Below are positions 27,081 through 35,539 of a stretch of DNA of 64,000 nucleotides, one piece after another. Origin of the DNA: PALSA-612 sp963711315. GTDB taxonomy: Bacteria; Actinomycetota; Thermoleophilia; Gaiellales; Gaiellaceae. The stretch's first letter is position 1. Each line of letters opens with the position of its first letter. The position numbers and the translations under genes are program-made. The stretch is from contig CAVQDQ010000002.1 of NCBI GenBank assembly GCA_963711315.1, positions 372,001 to 436,000 of the forward strand, in the 5' to 3' direction. The notes under the pieces are model-generated. The model was not told where the DNA came from, searched no databases, and saw only the letters and a program-made list of their open reading frames with translations.

Positions 27081-27767
27081 GTGTTCACGGACCAGCTCGA
27101 TCGCGCGGTGCGACGAGGCGACGGGACGAGGATCGGCAAGGTCGACGACCTGATCGTCGTCCTCGGCGAGACAGATCCGTCCGTTGTTGCGCTACGCGTG
27201 CGCGTCGGGCGTCGCCGCCGCCGGGTTCCGTGGTCGGCCGTTGCTTCGTTCGCGGAAGAGGTCGTGATCACGGCCGATCCGATCGAGGACGAGCTTGCCG
27301 GCGACGAACTCCTGCTCGCGCGCGACGTCCTCGACACGCAGATCTTCGACCTTGGCGGACGGCGGCTGACGCGGGTCGCGGACATCGAGCTCGTGTGGCG
27401 GGATCGCGAGCTTCGAGTGGTGGGGGTCGACATCGGTGCCGCGCCGTTGCTGCGCCGCCTTGGTCTCGGTGTCTTCGCGCGGCGGGCGGCGGCCAAGGTC
27501 ATCCCGTGGAACGAGCTCCACCTCACATCCGTGCGTGGCCATGAGGTTCAGCTCGAAACACCGACCGCGCGCGTGCACACGCTGACCGAAGCGGAGCTCG
27601 CGGCGCTTGGTGCCCGGCTCCCGTCCCATGCGAGATCACGGCTCTACGCTCGAATCCGACCCGGTGCCGCGGCCAGGGCGCGGGAGCTCGAAGCCGGCAT
27701 TCCGGAAAGCCGGCCGCGTCACCGCTTCGGGCGCGTCCTTCGGTTCCGTCGCCATGCTCCGTCGTAG
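27081..27767 (+). CDS. PRC-barrel / MgtE-N-like accessory protein
   Basis: A GTG start (VFTDQLDRAVRRGDGTRIGK) and 228 residues. The first 85 residues form a PRC-barrel-like beta domain (GTRIGKVDDLIVVLGE, ALRVRVGRRRRRVPWSAV). A second copy follows (LLARDVLDTQIFDLGGRRLT, RVADIELVWRDRELRVVGV). The C-terminal part, HTLTEAELAALGARLP, resembles the cytosolic N-domain of MgtE magnesium channels. It overlaps the Nramp gene start by 14 nt, so the two are coupled, and it probably regulates or assembles with the transporter. The last 25 residues may be out of frame, since the sense is better in another frame near 27620-27700. Confidence 0.7.
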   Translation: MFTDQLDRAVRRGDGTRIGKVDDLIVVLGETDPSVVALRVRVGRRRRRVPWSAVASFAEEVVITADPIEDELAGDELLLARDVLDTQIFDLGGRRLTRVADIELVWRDRELRVVGVDIGAAPLLRRLGLGVFARRAAAKVIPWNELHLTSVRGHEVQLETPTARVHTLTEAELAALGARLPSHARSRLYARIRPGAAARARELEAGIPESRPRHRFGRVLRFRRHAPS

Positions 27768-28978
27768 CTCGCTGCTCCTGCTCGTGGCCGTGCTCGGACC
27801 GGGGCTGCTGGCCGGGCTGTCGGACGACGACGCACCCGGCATCACCACGTACTCGATCCTCGGGGCCGACTACGGCTACGAGCTCCTGTGGGTTCTCAGC
27901 CTCGCGACGCTCGCGCTCATCCTCTTCCACGAACTCGGTGCACGCATGGGTGTAGTCACGGGGCAGGGGCTGACGGGTCTCATGCGCGAGCGGTATGGAG
28001 TTCGCCTCGCAGCATTCGGAGTTCTTGCGCTTCTCGTCGCGAACATCGGCACGACCTGCGCGGAGTTCGCCGGCGTGGCCGCGAGCCTGGATCTCGCGGG
28101 AGTAAGCCGCTACGCCTCCGTCCCCGTAGCTGCTCGTCGCCATCTCGGCACTCGTCCTGCTCGGGTCGTTCCATCGGGTGGAGCACGTCTTTCTGCTCAT
28201 GTCGACGCTCCTCGCGACGTACATCGTCGCGGCGTTCGTGACGGGGCCGGATTGGGGAGCCGCCGTCCACGGTCTGCTCGTGCCGAGCGTGCCTGCGACG
28301 CGAGCCGGTCTCCTCGCCATCACGGCGACCGTCGGGACGACACTGGCTCCCTGGGGGCTCGCATTCATCCAGTCCTACGCCGCTGACAAGAAGCTCACCG
28401 TGGCAGACTTGCGCTTCGAGAGAATCGATGTCGTAACCGGTGCGGTGATGACCGGAGTCATTGGGTTCTTCGTCGTCGTCACCTGCGCGGACACGCTCCA
28501 TCAACAGGGGACATCGATCAATGACGCGGGGGACGCGGCCAGCGCCCTCGAACCCCTCGCGGGACGATTCGCCTCGGTTCTCTTCGGCGCCGGCCTGCTC
28601 GGGGCCTCCATCCTCGCGGCTTCGATCTTGCCGCTCGCAACCGCGTACTCGGTGAGCGAAGTGTTCGGGCAGGAGGCCAAGCTTGATGACCCGATCCACG
28701 AAGCTCCCGTCTTCTACGCAACGTTCTCGGTAGTCATCGTCATCGCCAGTGCGCTCGTGCTCCTCCCAGGGGCGCCGCTTGTCCCCATTCTCTATCTCTC
28801 ACAGGCGCTGAACGCGATTTTGCTCCTGCCCATCCTCGTGTTCGTCGTGGGAATCAGCCGCGACCGGACGCTGATGGGGGAGCACGCGAGCGGTCGTGTC
28901 GGGACGGTTCTTGCTGCCGTGGCGATCGTGCTCCTCGCGCTCTGTGTCGGCACACTCGCGGTGCTTTCCATCTGGTGA
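27754..28978 (+). CDS. Nramp-family divalent metal transporter, one frameshift
   Basis: ATG at 27754, MLRRSSLLLLVAVLGPGLLA, then TM1 with LSDDDAPGITTYSILGADYG in place of the canonical DPGN metal motif. It continues FHELGARMGVVTGQGLTGLM and FGVLALLVANIGTTCAEFAG. The frame is lost near 28128, inside a helix, and resumes as LLVAISALVLLGSFHRVEHV, TATVGTTLAPWGLAFIQSYA (TM6 region, TxxPW) and GLLGASILAASILPLATAYS, ending at 28978. About eleven helices and 408 residues if joined. It probably moves Mn2+, Fe2+ or Mg2+ with protons. The altered TM1 motif suggests a specificity unlike classical MntH. Confidence 0.75.
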
Positions 28979-29104
28979 GTGCAAGCGCCAACTCGCATGG
29001 TTACTTCGAATGCCACCCGATGCGCGACCTCCGGCTTGCAAAGCCGCCCGATGGTGCGACGGATGCCGACTAGCTGAGACGAACGTGAACCAGGCGTGCC
29101 ACAC

Positions 29105-29794
29105 TCACTCTGGCCACGGGGCCGCGGCCATCACCGCTTCCGCGTACTCGGCCAGCCGTTCGTCGTCATGGCCGCGAATGTGCGCAAGAAACGGAAAGTC
29201 CTCCGGAGCGACCTGAACACGTGCGCGTGGCGCGACCGCAACGGGGCTCGCGAGCTGGGGTACTCGGGCGGCGTGGCCGCCGTACATCCCCGGCGGCTGC
29301 TCCACGAATCCCTGCGCAGGCAAGAGGTAGACGTAGCCGGTTCGCCACGGTTGCTTCTCCAGCGCCCCGCTGCTGATCGAGAAGTAGTAGTGAGGCGGGC
29401 CAGGACGACCTTGTGAATCGATCAGCACGATGCAGCCGTTGTTCAGCGTGATTCGGTAGCGAGTGCGGTCCACGATCGCATAGAACATCGCCCAGATCGG
29501 GTCACTCGTGGCGAAGACGGCCTTCTGGTGACCGAACGGTGCGAAGTCGATCGGCTGCCTAGGCTCGAACGTCTCGATGTTCGGATCGCCGGTTCCGTGA
29601 AAGGCGATCTCCCGACGCTCGGCGATTCCGCACAACAACTCCAAGGGTGAGACATCGCCGTTGTGGCGAACGACCGTGTCAGCATCCAGTCGATCCTCTG
29701 GCTTCGAGAGGAACTCCTCGATCGCTGAGCGTGTGGCGCCACCCATGCTCATCGGCGGACGTTCGATCCAGTAATCAGGGAGTCCGCTTCTCAC
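29105..29794 (-). CDS. Hypothetical protein with an HGTG-type (ADP-ribosyltransferase-like?) motif
   Basis: An intact 229-residue frame between att copies 4 and 5. The notable block is EIAFHGTGDPNIETFEPRQP, then PFGHQKAVFATSDPIWAMFY with AIVDR and IRGHDDERLAEYAEAVM. The FHGTG...VFATSDP...AMFYA pattern resembles the HxT and ST(S)-like strands of the ADP-ribosyltransferase/RNA 2'-phosphotransferase fold, which would make it a toxin or RNA-modifying candidate. That similarity is by eye only and could be superficial. No signal peptide. No antitoxin-like partner is adjacent. Confidence 0.5.
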   Translation of the reverse strand: MRSGLPDYWIERPPMSMGGATRSAIEEFLSKPEDRLDADTVVRHNGDVSPLELLCGIAERREIAFHGTGDPNIETFEPRQPIDFAPFGHQKAVFATSDPIWAMFYAIVDRTRYRITLNNGCIVLIDSQGRPGPPHYYFSISSGALEKQPWRTGYVYLLPAQGFVEQPPGMYGGHAARVPQLASPVAVAPRARVQVAPEDFPFLAHIRGHDDERLAEYAEAVMAAAPWPE

Positions 29795-29860
29795 GACGCG
29801 ATGATGTCAGGATCAGCGGCACGAAGCTCGTTGTCGCGAATGATGCTGATTAGCAGGGGC

Positions 29861-29882
29861 GTTTGAGTCCAGGCGGCCCCAT
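29861..29882 (+). repeat. Attachment-site core, copy 5 (degraded, 22 bp)
   Basis: GTTTGAGTCCAGGCGGCCCC followed by AT aligns to the last 22 bp of the tRNA core with changes in the T arm. GCTGATTAGCAGGGG precedes it. A similar GATTAGC block precedes copies 2 and 3, which supports common origin. It lies 16 bp from the sigma-factor stop and may mark the oldest right boundary. Confidence 0.55.
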
Positions 29883-29897
29883 TGGCAGCGGCGCTGG

Positions 29898-30966
29898 CTA
29901 CGCCGCGTCGGCGAGTCCGTTCTCATCGACTTCGACGAGGCCTTCCAGCTCGCGTTCGAGCTGAGCGAATGCCTCTTGCTCCAGGGACCTTCGCGCGCGC
30001 CCGGGAGATTCCGAGCTCCTGCTCGATCGCATCCAGCGACCTCTGCTCTCCCTCGAAGCCGAAGCGGAGCTCGAGCAGCTGCCGTTCAAGGTCGGGCAGC
30101 CTGCCGAGCGCTGCACGGACAGCCTGCCTTCGCAACGTCGCCCCGGCTTCCTCGGCCGGGTCGTCAGCCTCGGAATCGGCCAGGAGCTCGCCGAGCTCGC
30201 CGTCGCCCTCGCTGCCTATGGTCTGATTAAGCGACACCGACGCCTCGACGGCACCCAGAGCCTCGTCGACGTGCACGAGCTTGTATCCCGAGGCGGCCGC
30301 CAGCTCTTCCGGCGTGGGCTCACGTCCATGTTGCAGCTCGAACTCCCGAGCCAACCGAGCGAGCTTCAGCCGGCGCTCGTGAACGTGCGCAGGGATTCGA
30401 ATCGTCTGTGACTGGTTGGAGATGGCGCGCTGGCACGCTTGCCGGATCCACCACGTCGCATACGTCGAAAACTTGAAGCCCCGACGCCAGTCGAACTTCT
30501 CGACGGCACGGTTGAGGCCGATCACGCCCTCCTGGACGAGGTCTCCCAGCGGAACGCCGTGCCCCTGATACCGACTGGCGATCGAGACCACGAGGCGCAG
30601 GTTGGAGTTGATCATGCGCTCCTTCGCGACCTTGTCGCCGCGCTCGATCCTCTTCGCCAGCGCGACCTCTTCGGCTGCGGTCAGCAGCGCGTGCTTCCCA
30701 ATGTCGTTCATGAACTGCGTGAGCGAGTCGACGCTCGCAGCCGCTTCCGGCTCGAGGTCTAGCTCGAGCTCGTCATCCTCGGCCGTTGCCGGTGCGGTGA
30801 TCTCGACACCGCGGGCATCCAGCTCTGCACGGACCGTGGCAAAGCCGTCGTCGCCGAGGTCGAGCTCTGCGACGAGCTCCTCGACGGCGACGACCTGGAC
30901 GGTGCCGTCGTTCTCAGCGTCCTCGAGGAACGCGGTCAGGTCGTGTTCACGAAGTGCGTTGCTAAT
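29898..30966 (-). CDS. Sigma-70 family RNA polymerase sigma factor (group 1/2), one frameshift, ATT start
   Basis: Directs promoter recognition. Residues 1-78 are an acidic region 1.1-like stretch (LTAFLEDAENDGTVQVVAVE). Then region 1.2 (SLTQFMNDIGKHALLTAAEE), region 2 (RMINSNLRLVVSIASRYQG, GFKFSTYATWWIRQA), region 3 (RIPAHVHERRLKLARL) and region 4 (LGRLPDLERQLLELRFGFEG, LDAIEQELGISRARA). At the CGCGCGCGC run 29992-30000 the frame shifts, and the tail SLEQEAFAQLERELEGLVEV ends at 29898. Upstream of the first internal ATG (30711) the frame stays sensible to GGAGGATCTC-ATT at 30966, where no ATG/GTG/TTG exists, so ATT is the apparent start. It is co-transcribed with rpmE (11-bp gap). Confidence 0.85.
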
Positions 30967-30977
30967 GAGATCCTCCT

Positions 30978-31202
30978 TTAGACGATTGTTGCCGGTCGCG
31001 TACGAGCCCGTGCGCGGCGCCGCTCGAAGCGCTCGACGCGGCTGCCTTGGGCTGCCGGCCGCTCGATCCCGGTGTAGGCGGGATGGCAGCTCGAACAGAC
31101 GCCGAGCGCCAGCTCGGCACGCGAGGACCGGGTTGTGAACTCAGTTCCACATGCGTTGCAGCGCACGTGGCTGACGACGAACTCAGGGTGCTTGGCCCTC
31201 AA
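30978..31202 (-). CDS. rpmE: 50S ribosomal protein L31
   Basis: 74 residues. A TTG start is chosen because AAAGGAG lies 6 nt before it. The sequence MRAKHPEFVVSHVRCNACGT with C15/C18 and GVCSSCHPAYTG with C36/C39 is the zinc-binding (C+) form of L31, and VERFERRR closes the family signature. The C-terminal Arg-rich tail contacts rRNA. It is the first gene of an operon with the sigma factor, a linkage that would tie sigma synthesis to ribosome production. Confidence 0.92.
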   Translation of the reverse strand: MRAKHPEFVVSHVRCNACGTEFTTRSSRAELALGVCSSCHPAYTGIERPAAQGSRVERFERRRARARTRPATIV

Positions 31203-31327
31203 TTGCTTCTCCTTTCGCGAGAGCTGTACGTGCGTTTCGCCGCTGACACAAGCAACAAGCGCCTGCGCACGTGTCTCTTCCGGACGACATGTACGAAAAC
31301 GGTGCAGGCTGTGTCTGAATTCCCGGG

Positions 31328-32002
31328 CTAGTGCCCAGGGGCTTCGGCGACGACACTTGCCAGCCAGGCTCGCACGGCGGACTCGATGGCTTCGGGGTCA
31401 CTCTTGAGGCCGTGGTCGCCTCGCACCTTCACGACCTGACGGGTAGTGCTCGGGTGGGGCATACCGAACCGATCACGCTCGCCCTGGACGACGAGCGTAG
31501 GGACTGTCACCGCGTCGAGCTCGGGCAGGCGGCTCTTCGGCGGCTTGCCGGCGCGTTGGGGCGGCTCGAGCGGGAATGCCAGGCAGAGGACGGCGATGGC
31601 AGCCGTAGCGTCCGCGGTGCGGCAAGCGACGCGGGCGCCGAGCGAACGACCGCCTACGACGAGTGGCAAGCCGGCGAGCTCACCGCTGTGCAGGCGCTCG
31701 AGGACGGCGATCCAGGCGGCGTCGAGCTGGGGCGCAGGTGCGGGAGACCTACGGCCGGCAACGCGGTACGGCTGCTCCACCAGCGCGACGGCGAACCCCT
31801 CCATCTCCGCTGCGTGCGTCGCTGCCCGGAGATCCGGCGCTTCGATGCCTCCAGCAGCCCCGTGACCGAGAACGAGCGCCGCGCGTGGCTCTGGCGCGGG
31901 ACGCAGGTGGGCGTGTGCCACCCCGTGCTGCGTGTTGATCTCGACAACCGTCACGTGTTCCAGTATCAGCCTTTGCGCCGCGCGAACCGAAGCACAAGCC
32001 AA
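31328..32002 (-). CDS. Alpha/beta hydrolase (KANL3/Tex30- or dienelactone-hydrolase-like)
   Basis: A 224-residue cytosolic hydrolase fold: ALVLGHGAAGGIEAPDL (oxyanion region), nucleophile elbow VGGRSLGARVA (Ser in GRSLG), VVQGERDRFGMP (acid region) and VRGDHGLKS (His). The order and spacing match the small hydrolases of the KAT8/Tex30 type. The true start may be the GTG at 31954 (VTVVEINTQHG) rather than the one at 32002, since the first 16 residues have no family support. Substrate unknown. Confidence 0.8.
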   Translation of the reverse strand: MACASVRAAQRLILEHVTVVEINTQHGVAHAHLRPAPEPRAALVLGHGAAGGIEAPDLRAATHAAEMEGFAVALVEQPYRVAGRRSPAPAPQLDAAWIAVLERLHSGELAGLPLVVGGRSLGARVACRTADATAAIAVLCLAFPLEPPQRAGKPPKSRLPELDAVTVPTLVVQGERDRFGMPHPSTTRQVVKVRGDHGLKSDPEAIESAVRAWLASVVAEAPGH

Positions 32003-32087
32003 CCTTCATCTCGCGCAAACCTCCTGCGCACAGATCGGCGCCATGCTTGTGATGGAAAATCGTCGCCCCAAACACAACGGAGGAGCA

Positions 32088-32624
32088 ATGAAACACGGAG
32101 TCGTAGCCATCGCGCTCGTTGCCAGTGTCGTAGCAGCGGTTTCCGCCTCGTCGCCGCTCTGGGCTGCGTCGAAATCGTCTGCGACCCTCTCGAGGCAGTC
32201 TGGCTTTGTGCGGTTGCCGCCTGCTGCGCCGGCGGGTCAGATGGTGCTGTACGGCCACATCAAGAAGCTGACTCGCAAAGGCGGACACTACGAACTGGGC
32301 TTCGATCCTGCCTGGTTCACGAGCGGGGTCACGGCCAGTCGCGCGGCGCTAGAAGACACGGGCTCGAGTGACGTTCCGAACGACAACTTCATCGTCGAAG
32401 AGGGTCACCGCCTGCTGACATACCTGGTTCCAACGAGTGCGCGGGTCACCGTCCTCACGAACAACGCGAAGGGAATCTCCTCGACTCCGATCCCGGTTTC
32501 CGAGCTGGCGCGGATCGTCAATGGCGGTAAGCACCGCAAGCTCTTCGAAGCGCTCGACTCAGGAGTCTGGATTCGCGTCCGCATCGACACCGTCCGACAG
32601 CTCGACCAACAGTACCGCCCGTAG
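32088..32624 (+). CDS. Secreted hypothetical protein
   Basis: 178 residues. The ATG at 32088 follows GGAGGAGCA. Residues 1-27 are a signal peptide (MKHGVVAIALVASVVAAVSA). The mature domain is beta-rich: MVLYGHIKKLTRKGGHYELG, FDPAWFTSGVTASRAAL, VPNDNFIVEEGHRLLTYLVP, and a C-terminal KLFEALDSGVWIRVRIDTVR. The pattern 'YGHI(K/R)LxRxGxxYELRFDPAxWLxGxTA' is seen in actinobacterial secreted proteins of unknown role. No catalytic residues are recognised. A strong hairpin follows the stop. Confidence 0.75.
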   Translation: MKHGVVAIALVASVVAAVSASSPLWAASKSSATLSRQSGFVRLPPAAPAGQMVLYGHIKKLTRKGGHYELGFDPAWFTSGVTASRAALEDTGSSDVPNDNFIVEEGHRLLTYLVPTSARVTVLTNNAKGISSTPIPVSELARIVNGGKHRKLFEALDSGVWIRVRIDTVRQLDQQYRP

Positions 32625-32631
32625 CTGGCCG

Positions 32632-32681
32632 CCTTGGTGACCGCGGAGGCCTGACGAAAGGGGGATCCGCGGTCACCAAGG
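32632..32681 (+). terminator. Perfect 16-bp hairpin terminator
   Basis: CCTTGGTGACCGCGGA (32632-32647) and its exact complement (32666-32681), with an 18-nt loop, begin 8 bp after the stop of the secreted-protein gene. Confidence 0.75.
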
Positions 32682-32700
32682 GCGAGCCGACTCCTCAGAA

Positions 32701-33033
32701 GTGAAGGGTTCGCGTGCGGCCTGGGGCTTGTGGGCAGCGGTCACGCTGGCCGCCGTCCCCGCTTCGGCGTTGCTGTGGGTCGTTGGTGGACAGGTCTTGT
32801 GCGGCGAAGAGGACTATGACACGCCTCCGGGTTCCACAGCGGACGCGCTCTGCCGGACGCTTGTAGACCCCGTCGCGCCCTGGCTCGTCCTTGCTGCGCT
32901 CCCGTTCGCAGTCGTCTTGTTTGGAGGCTTCGCGGGCATCCACCTGGGAAGTAGGCGTCTCTTCTTGATCGCCCTGACGGCACCGTTTGTCGTGGTCCTC
33001 GTTGCGGTGTTTGCGTTCCTCGCCCTCTTCTGA
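32701..33033 (+). CDS. Small integral membrane protein
   Basis: 110 residues from a GTG. Three helices: AAWGLWAAVTLAAVPASALL, VAPWLVLAALPFAVVLFGGF and LFLIALTAPFVVVLVAVFAF. Two cysteines (VLCGEED, ALCRTLV) flank an acidic outside loop and could pair. No family recognised. It stands alone, tail-to-tail with the DJ-1-like gene. Confidence 0.6.
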   Translation: MKGSRAAWGLWAAVTLAAVPASALLWVVGGQVLCGEEDYDTPPGSTADALCRTLVDPVAPWLVLAALPFAVVLFGGFAGIHLGSRRLFLIALTAPFVVVLVAVFAFLALF

Positions 33034-33075
33034 CAGGACCGTAGACGCGCGGTGCGCGTGCCGAACTACTCCGGA

Positions 33076-33792
33076 TCATGTGACGTGTACCGGGCGACGT
33101 TCGTACTCCATGTACGTCGCGGTCACGTCTGTCGCATCGCGGCCGAGGTAGCGCTCAACGACTCGGAGAGCGAGGTCGATGCCGGAGGTGAGCCCACCGG
33201 CGGTCGCCACGTGCTCGTGCTCGACGAAACGGCGGCCGCGCACGACGCGAATCGCAGGAAAGGAGGCCTCGAAGTCGTCGTACGAGCCGTGGTGCGTGGT
33301 CGCCGACATCCCGTCGAGCAGACCTGCTTCCGCGACGACGTAGGCGCCGGTGCAGACGGACATGACGAGATCGGCCCGCTGGGCAACCTCACGTAGCCAC
33401 TCGAGCGTACGGCCGCTCGATTGATGTGCCGGAACGACGACGACCTGCGGCTGTGGCGCTGTCTCGTACGAGTACGTCGGCTCGAGCCTCAGGCCGCCGC
33501 TCGCTTCGACCGCTCTCGTCTCCTGCGCAACGGTGAAGAGCTCGAACCGGGCAGCGGCCCCTGCCATCGCCGCGTCCTGGAATACCTCCCAAGGGCCGGC
33601 GAGGTCGATCACATTCGTGCCCGGCCCGATGGCGACTGCCGTCCTGATGATGCCGTCCGATGGGATCGCGAGCGGTCGATCCGGTAGCCCTGACGTCTCC
33701 GGGCTGGCCAGTGCTCGGCCCAGCTCGACCGCGGCGAGGGGAATGCCGATACCCGTGCCGAGCGCCAGCGCGGTGAACTCCCTTCGCTTCAC
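33076..33792 (-). CDS. DJ-1/PfpI (GATase1-like) family protein with twin-arginine-like leader
   Basis: 238 residues from a GTG that overlaps the propeller stop (GTGA). The leader VKRREFTALALGTGIGIPLA has a twin-arginine and hydrophobic stretch, so export is possible. The fold follows with VIDLAGPWEVFQDAAM, VVVVPAHQSS and the nucleophile elbow VMSVCTGAYVVAEAGLLDG (C147), then ATTHHGSYDDFEA, which supplies His/Asp neighbours. It resembles the N-terminal half of GlxA-type AraC regulators but has no DNA-binding domain. It is the last gene of the metalloprotease/ECF operon. Activity unknown. Confidence 0.8.
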   Translation of the reverse strand: MKRREFTALALGTGIGIPLAAVELGRALASPETSGLPDRPLAIPSDGIIRTAVAIGPGTNVIDLAGPWEVFQDAAMAGAAARFELFTVAQETRAVEASGGLRLEPTYSYETAPQPQVVVVPAHQSSGRTLEWLREVAQRADLVMSVCTGAYVVAEAGLLDGMSATTHHGSYDDFEASFPAIRVVRGRRFVEHEHVATAGGLTSGIDLALRVVERYLGRDATDVTATYMEYERRPVHVT

Positions 33793-34781
33793 CTCGGGAG
33801 TCGGTAGAGGACGCCGCCCGTGTTGTCGGCGAGCCAAACGGAGCCCAGTCCCACCGCGAGGCCGTGAACGTCGACGCGCCCACGAGCGGTCGCGACCGTG
33901 GTCACAGCTCCGGCGGTCGTCACGCGCCGGACGGCCGTCATCGTCGGAAAGCCGGTCCGGTCGACGGCGGCGGTGCGGACAGGGACCCAGAGCGTGTCGG
34001 CCGTCGCTACGACATCGATTCCGGTGCCTTCGATATCGACAGAGCGACGGGTCTGGCCGGTTTCGGGATCCACCTCTAGGAGTGCCACCCCGCGCCCTGT
34101 GATCCAGAGGGCGCCCCCCGCCATCGCGAGGCGTTCGGCGGCGGCATTGTTGCCTGCGACGATCGCAAGACGCGTCGCGACGTTCGTCGCCGTGTCGATG
34201 CGGTAGAGCGTGTTGTCGCGGTGGGTCATGACCCATGCCTGCTTCCCGACGAACACCATGTCGGCAGGTCCGTCTCCAACCGAGATGCGCGCGACGATCT
34301 TGTTCGTCCGGGGTGAGATGCGCAGGACTCGGGCGCCCTGGTCGTCGGCAACCCAGACCGCGCCGACCCCGATCCAGATGTTGTAGGCCGCGATCGCGTC
34401 GAGCGGAATTGGCCTCATCACCCGCGCGGTGCGGGGGTTGAGGCGGTAGAGCGTGGAGCCGGCGTCGAGCGCCCACACTGAGCCGAGGCCCACTGCGACG
34501 GCGGTCACCGGCCCGTCGAGCTGCACGCTTGCGGTTCTCCGACCGGCGGGGAGTGCCATCCGGACGAGTCGCGACTGCTCCTTGCAGGCGACCCAGGCCG
34601 TGCTGCCGTTGAGTGCGAGCGTCATCGTCGGCCAATAGGGACCCGCCCCAGCGCACGAGCGCAGCGCCCGCGCCCCAGGGATTCGTCCAGCCGCGATCCC
34701 GGAAGACGCGCTCGAGCTCACAGTTCCGGCGGGCATCCCGACGCTTACCGTCACCACGATGAGCAGCGCTGGCAGCTTCAT
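33789..34781 (-). CDS. Secreted beta-propeller protein (Vgb/NHL-like)
   Basis: 330 residues from the ATG at 34781 (MKLPALLIVVTVSVGMPAGT, signal peptide). Repeated blades carry the motif VA-V-GLGSVWALD...LYRLNPRT, IWIGVGAVWVADDQGARVLR, GPADMVFVGKQAWVMTHRDN and AVGLGSVWLADNTGGVLYRL: about six blades of roughly 45 residues. Such proteins resemble virginiamycin-B-lyase-like propellers, but the catalytic histidines are not evident. It is coupled to the DJ-1-like gene and may be a surface binding protein of the operon. Confidence 0.8.
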   Translation of the reverse strand: MKLPALLIVVTVSVGMPAGTVSSSASSGIAAGRIPGARALRSCAGAGPYWPTMTLALNGSTAWVACKEQSRLVRMALPAGRRTASVQLDGPVTAVAVGLGSVWALDAGSTLYRLNPRTARVMRPIPLDAIAAYNIWIGVGAVWVADDQGARVLRISPRTNKIVARISVGDGPADMVFVGKQAWVMTHRDNTLYRIDTATNVATRLAIVAGNNAAAERLAMAGGALWITGRGVALLEVDPETGQTRRSVDIEGTGIDVVATADTLWVPVRTAAVDRTGFPTMTAVRRVTTAGAVTTVATARGRVDVHGLAVGLGSVWLADNTGGVLYRLPR

Positions 34782-34834
34782 TGGCCGGTGCACGCATGCC
34801 GCATGCCACCGATACACCGCCAAGGGGCTGGCGG

Positions 34835-35539
34835 TTACTCGGACGGTCGAAGCGATCGCGCAAGCTCGAGTGCACGCTCGAGCGAGACGCCCGCCTCCAG
34901 GCGATACGAGACGGACCCCCTGTGCCAGATGAGCGTGTTTCCCGACAGGTACCCCGTGAACCGCCGCTCCTCTCCGGACCTTCCGAGGTAGAAGACCACG
35001 TGGTCGGCGCGCTCGATCCAGATCCCCGGGGCACCGTCGACGTCGACGAACTTCGTGCTCGTGTCGTGCCCGATGAGCTTGTCGAAGAGAACGTCGTTCG
35101 CCTGCCACTGAGTGAGCACGAGCGACGCACCCTCACGTCCTCCGTAGATCGCGGTGACGATAGGCGCACCGTCAAGATCGCGATCGAGCAGTATCCGGTC
35201 TGGACGCCGAGGGCCCGACGGCAGGAGGAGCGTGAACGGCACGCTGCGTCCCGCGTCTTCCAGTTCGACCCGAATCCCCTTCGGCTGCCAGGTGTACGAC
35301 ACCTCCGGCAGCCGGTCGACGCGATCGATCCGCACCCCGGGAACGAGGTCGAGTGCGGACGCGGCGATCGCAGTGCCCACGAGCACGAGGACCGCGATCG
35401 CGACCACCAGGGCGCGCCGATAGTGACGCCGTCCGGGTTCGGGAGTAGAGGGCAAACGCGCGCGCACCCCTTCCGCCAACGCCGGGGTCGGCGGGAACCA
35501 CCCGACGGACGCGTTCCGCAACACGCGTTCGGTCGTCAT
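34835..35539 (-). CDS. Membrane protein in anti-sigma position
   Basis: 234 residues with one helix (residues 43-62, ALVVAIAVLVLVGTAIAASA) and a large beta-rich outside domain (VSYTWQPKGIRVELEDAG, GAPGIWIERADHVVFYLGRS). The short cytoplasmic N-terminus (about 40 residues) lacks the HxxxCxxC zinc motif of ZAS-type anti-sigma factors. Its start overlaps the ECF sigma stop (ATGA), the usual arrangement for a sigma/anti-sigma pair. Anti-sigma function is therefore inferred from position and topology. Confidence 0.65.
   Translation of the reverse strand: MTTERVLRNASVGWFPPTPALAEGVRARLPSTPEPGRRHYRRALVVAIAVLVLVGTAIAASALDLVPGVRIDRVDRLPEVSYTWQPKGIRVELEDAGRSVPFTLLLPSGPRRPDRILLDRDLDGAPIVTAIYGGREGASLVLTQWQANDVLFDKLIGHDTSTKFVDVDGAPGIWIERADHVVFYLGRSGEERRFTGYLSGNTLIWHRGSVSYRLEAGVSLERALELARSLRPSE

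Noticed and set aside
33076..35175. A single 699-codon minus-strand frame
   Set aside because: Only its last 238 codons (DJ-1-like) make sense. The upstream part is an out-of-frame reading of the beta-propeller gene.
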